Position numbers and translations under genes: made by a program. A DNA stretch of 64,000 nt, taken from the NCBI RefSeq assembly GCF_029910215.1, contig NZ_CP110395.1:1612001-1676000 (forward strand), written 5' to 3'. Positions 61,214 to 64,000 of the stretch are shown here, in pieces. Origin of the DNA: Paraburkholderia sp. D15 (lineage in GTDB: Bacteria; Pseudomonadota; Gammaproteobacteria; Burkholderiales; Burkholderiaceae). Within the stretch, counting starts at the first letter, position 1, and each line of letters begins with the position of its first letter. The notes below the pieces were generated by a model that saw nothing but the letters and a program-made list of their open reading frames with translations, was not told where the DNA came from and ran no database searches.

Positions 61214-62389
61214 TCAGTTCAGCCCGAGCGGATTGGCGATCAGCAACCGCCACCCACCGTCGCGCCCCTTTTCCAGAACCTGCGTTGCTGTACCGCGTTC
61301 CTCGCGATTCTGGCCGTCCGGCAGTGTCACGTTCAAGGACCAGTCGAGAAGGACGAGGGCGATGTCGCCACTCGTCAATACAAGACGCACTTCGTTGCGG
61401 ATATGCGGGCGCAGTGCCAGTAATTCAGCGAGCGCGCTTCGCAATTCGGCGGGGCTCTCTCGTAGCACCTTGCCGCTGGTCAATCGCATCGTTGCGTGAT
61501 GGCTGAACATGCCAAGTAGCGCATCGAGATCGGCAGCGTTCAGTGCTGCGTCGAAAGCGACTGGAACCTGCTCAGGGGAGTGACATGCAACTGAGCCATT
61601 CTCGATCGCCGCAACGAATCGTGCGATTAACTGTGCCACTTCGGCAGGCGCTTCCAGCGGCGACAAGTGTCCCGTTCCGGGCAGCACGTGCAGCGCCGCG
61701 TGCGGGATGCGAGGCAGCAGTTCCGCCTGCAGCGTTGCGACCGTATCCACCTGATCGAGCGCGCCGGAGATGACCAGGGTCGGGGCGTCGATCGACGTCA
61801 CTTCCGCCGTGATGTCTTCACGCAGCGCCACGTTGGGCCAGCCGGCCTTGGCTTGCGGTGCGCCCCGCAGGCTGTCTTCGATGACCTGCTCGCGGCGAGC
61901 GGCTTCGAGCGGCTTGGCGGTGAGGACGTGATCGACAACGAATTCGACCGATTCGCGCGATTGATACGCGCCGGCCAAGGTCGCACGCTGCTCGTCGGAC
62001 AGAAGCATCGGCGACGGCGGTGACGGCGCGACGAGCACCAGTCCTTCAAGCCCCTTCGGCCGACGCGATGCGATGAGCTGCGCCACCTTCCCGCCCATTG
62101 AATGGCCAACGAGCACGTAACGCCGTAGCCCTAATGCTTCGATGACGCCTTCGGCATCGGCGGCAAGGTCGGCAATGCGGTAGCCGTCAGCCGGTGCCTC
62201 GGAATCGCCCCAGCCGCGATGATCGGTGGCGACGATTCGATAGCGGTCGGCCAGTTCGCCGGCCACCGCTTCCCATGTCCGCGACGAACCGCCGTAGTAG
62301 TGCAGAAACACCAGCGCCAACTCGCCGCTGCCGCGCTGCGTGACGTGAATCCGTGTGCCGTTCGACCTGATTTCCATGTCGGTTTTCAT
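61214..62389 (-). CDS. Alpha/beta hydrolase with C-terminal NTF2/SnoaL-like domain
   Basis: A 391-residue fusion. Residues about 1-265 are an alpha/beta hydrolase (LALVFLHYYGGSSRTWEA, nucleophile motif VGHSMGG, LVISGALDQVD, GTGHLSPLE for the histidine). Residues about 275-391 look like an NTF2/SnoaL-type fold (VAFDAALNAADLDALLGMFSHHATMRL ... RGTATQVLEKGRDGGWRLL). No signal peptide. GAGGA precedes the ATG at 62389. It is divergent from a LysR gene 124 bp away, which probably regulates it. The fusion hints at a hydrolase with a substrate-binding or dimerisation module. Confidence 0.78.
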   Translation of the reverse strand: MKTDMEIRSNGTRIHVTQRGSGELALVFLHYYGGSSRTWEAVAGELADRYRIVATDHRGWGDSEAPADGYRIADLAADAEGVIEALGLRRYVLVGHSMGGKVAQLIASRRPKGLEGLVLVAPSPPSPMLLSDEQRATLAGAYQSRESVEFVVDHVLTAKPLEAARREQVIEDSLRGAPQAKAGWPNVALREDITAEVTSIDAPTLVISGALDQVDTVATLQAELLPRIPHAALHVLPGTGHLSPLEAPAEVAQLIARFVAAIENGSVACHSPEQVPVAFDAALNAADLDALLGMFSHHATMRLTSGKVLRESPAELRSALAELLALRPHIRNEVRLVLTSGDIALVLLDWSLNVTLPDGQNREERGTATQVLEKGRDGGWRLLIANPLGLN

Positions 62390-62513
62390 TTCCGTGTCCT
62401 CTCTGTCATCGCTCCATAGCGGATGACGACATCGTAGATTCAAGTCTTTGGTTTGATAATTGGTCAATTGGTGTTTTCAGTCGATAATCTCGTTATCGAA
62501 TTGGAGGGCAAAA

Positions 62514-63422
62514 ATGGACCGGCTCACGAGTCTTGGGGTGTTCGTCGCCGCGGTCGAGGAAGGCAGTTTTGCCGCGGCGGCGCGCCGCTTTGGTCTATCG
62601 GCGGCAATGGCTGGAAAGCATGTGAGCGCGTTGGAGTCGGAGCTGAATGCGCGGCTACTTCAGCGCACCACACGGCGGTTGAGTCTGACCGATACCGGGC
62701 AGACCTATTACGAACGCTGCAAGCACATTCTCGAAGCCTTCGACGAAGCCAGACGCGAAGCGAGCGATTCGCAGGGCGCGGCGCGTGGTTTGCTGCGTGT
62801 CGCGGCGCCGGTCACATTCGGCGCGATGCATCTTGGCGAGGTGGTGGCGCGCTATCTGGCGGATCATCCGCACGTCAACGTGGAAGTGGTGGTTGGCGAC
62901 CGCTACGTCGATCTGATCGACGCGGGCGTCGATGTCGCGATCCGGATCGGGCGGTTGGACGACCCGGGACTTGTGACGCGCCGGATCGCGCCGTGCCGGA
63001 TGGTGGTGTGTGCGTCGCCGGCCTACCTCGAACGCCATGGAACGCCGCGCAAGCCGGCCGATTTGATGCGTGCGCAACGACTCGCTTTCAGCGAGGCCGT
63101 CTCGGCCGGCGACTGGACATTGCTGGATGCAAAAAACCGCGCGCATGTGATCGACGGACCCAGCCGGGTAGTGGCCAACAATACGCAAATGCTGCTCGCC
63201 GCCGCACTTGCCGGTGCGGGTATCGCGTACGGTCCGACGTTCGTGTTCGGCGAGCACCTGCGGCGCGGCGAACTCGTCGCGCTGCTGCCGGCGTATCGCA
63301 CGACCAGTCTCACGATTCAGGCGGTTTATCCCAGCGCGCAGCGCATACCGCTAAAGGTGCGCCGGTTTGTCGATTACCTTGTCGAGACGTTTGGCGACGA
63401 GCCGTCGTGGGATCGCGAGTAA
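62514..63422 (+). CDS. LysR-type transcriptional regulator
   Basis: A 302-residue LysR protein of the CrgA-like group. The winged helix is at residues 1-60 (RLTSLGVFVAAVEEGSFAAAARRF...AAMAGKHVSALESEL). The effector domain has the typical VAIRIGRLDDPGLVTRRI block. GGAGG precedes the ATG at 62514; the frame extends to 62460 without a better site. Divergent from the hydrolase-NTF2 gene. Confidence 0.92.
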   Translation: MDRLTSLGVFVAAVEEGSFAAAARRFGLSAAMAGKHVSALESELNARLLQRTTRRLSLTDTGQTYYERCKHILEAFDEARREASDSQGAARGLLRVAAPVTFGAMHLGEVVARYLADHPHVNVEVVVGDRYVDLIDAGVDVAIRIGRLDDPGLVTRRIAPCRMVVCASPAYLERHGTPRKPADLMRAQRLAFSEAVSAGDWTLLDAKNRAHVIDGPSRVVANNTQMLLAAALAGAGIAYGPTFVFGEHLRRGELVALLPAYRTTSLTIQAVYPSAQRIPLKVRRFVDYLVETFGDEPSWDRE

Positions 63423-63485
63423 CGGTCTTTTTGGGGCTCTGCTGTTCTGGCTTTCGGGAGCGTTGGGTTGCGATTGTTACGAATG

Positions 63486-64000
63486 TCATGGCCCGGTTCG
63501 AAAACAAACATCTCCCGTCTCGTCGTAAACAATCGTGTCGAAGCCTTCGTCCGGAACTGGCGGCACGAAATAGCGGGAGATCTGGTCGTATTGCTCTTCC
63601 GATGTGTGAAACGGATGCTCGCCCGATACGTTCCGCGCCGCCAGACGAGATTTGCAAATCTCGTCGCTCACGTCGAGATAGTGGAGCCGATGCTCGCAAC
63701 CGGCAGTCTGGAATAGCGAGCGACCCCACCGGCGTGCGCTGACCGTATTGAATGGAAAGTCGAGTACCACGGATATATTCGCCGCGAGGAGCGCCTCGAT
63801 GTGGCCAGTCAGCACCGCTCGGATGCGCGCGGTGCGGCTGATATAGTCGGCCAGCGTTTGGATCTCGTCCGGGTATAGGCAGGCGATCCATTTGTCCTCG
63901 CTAATGAGGACGGCGCGCGAAGTGTTGACGAGACGCGTCGTCAATGTGGATTTGCCGGACGCGATTTTTCCGCAAACCATATGCAGAACCGCTGTCTCGT
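63486..64000 (-). CDS. P-loop kinase/AAA-type ATPase, N-terminus beyond the window
   Basis: The frame enters from the right edge, so the start is not seen. The visible part begins ETAVLHMVCGKIASGKSTLT, with a Walker A motif (GKIASGKST), then VLISEDKWI and a helical lid region. The layout is that of small P-loop kinases or zeta-toxin-like phosphotransferases (about 190 residues). An ATG exists at 63980, but it falls between the strand and Walker A with 'ETAVLH' in frame before it, so the true start is upstream. Substrate unknown. Confidence 0.75.
   Translation of the reverse strand, partial: ETAVLHMVCGKIASGKSTLTTRLVNTSRAVLISEDKWIACLYPDEIQTLADYISRTARIRAVLTGHIEALLAANISVVLDFPFNTVSARRWGRSLFQTAGCEHRLHYLDVSDEICKSRLAARNVSGEHPFHTSEEQYDQISRYFVPPVPDEGFDTIVYDETGDVCFRTGP

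Overview
This 64 kb window is high-GC, gene-dense chromosomal DNA. Its gene content points to the Burkholderiaceae, most likely Paraburkholderia, Caballeronia or a close relative. The evidence is a complete betaproteobacterial-type hut cluster with its own HutC repressor, a divergent argO/argP pair, many LysR regulators, a short exported peptide of the 'HHHH-motif' type, a glgC-glgA pair, and the GC and codon bias. The genus is inferred; no rRNA or other marker gene is present. I saw no tRNA, rRNA, CRISPR array, prophage or insertion sequence.

Region 1 (1-18180) starts with the tail of an ABC-transporter ATPase and a DUF523 gene. It then holds the most interesting locus: a same-strand, tightly packed run that looks like one exopolysaccharide system. 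The order is wecB (UDP-GlcNAc 2-epimerase), a BcsB-like periplasmic protein, an NfrB-like glycosyltransferase with MshEN-type c-di-GMP domains, an NfrA-like TPR/outer-membrane exporter, an AlgF-like protein, two AlgX/AlgJ-type SGNH proteins, an AlgI/DltB-type MBOAT acyltransferase, a DltC-like carrier protein, a DltA-like adenylating enzyme that keeps the D-alanine-site cysteine motif, and a lipoprotein. My inference is a c-di-GMP-controlled N-acetylmannosamine-type polymer, synthesised and exported by Nfr-like proteins and decorated in the periplasm by a hybrid alginate-acetylation/D-alanylation pathway. Several short tandem repeats lie within this locus.

Region 2 (18289-20958) has argO and its LysR activator argP, an OmpR-type response regulator that lacks the phosphoacceptor aspartate, and a small membrane protein. 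Region 3 (21319-30344) is a catabolic block with an NCS1 permease, a DAO-family FAD oxidoreductase, a cupin, an aldehyde dehydrogenase, a LysR regulator, an M20 amidohydrolase and an MHS transporter; its substrate is unknown. A large inverted repeat (about 170-bp arms, 261-bp spacer) lies between two converging transporter genes at 30405-31006. Region 4 (31066-40982) has an MFS transporter coupled to a PRC-barrel lipoprotein, an NCS2 purine permease, a LuxR regulator divergent from a nitrilase-family amidase plus APC permease, and an NAD-dependent epimerase divergent from a LysR gene.

Region 5 (41053-49582) is the histidine-utilisation cluster hutH-hutC-hutU-hutD-hutI-hutF-hutG. It encodes the five-step route through formylglutamate and is preceded by palindromes matching HutC operators. 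Region 6 (49583-64000) has the small exported His-rich peptide, an XRE-like regulator, a DUF3857/transglutaminase protein, a stand-alone LivJ-type binding protein, pdxY, a glgC-glgA operon, two alpha/beta hydrolases, a LysR gene, and a P-loop kinase cut by the window edge.
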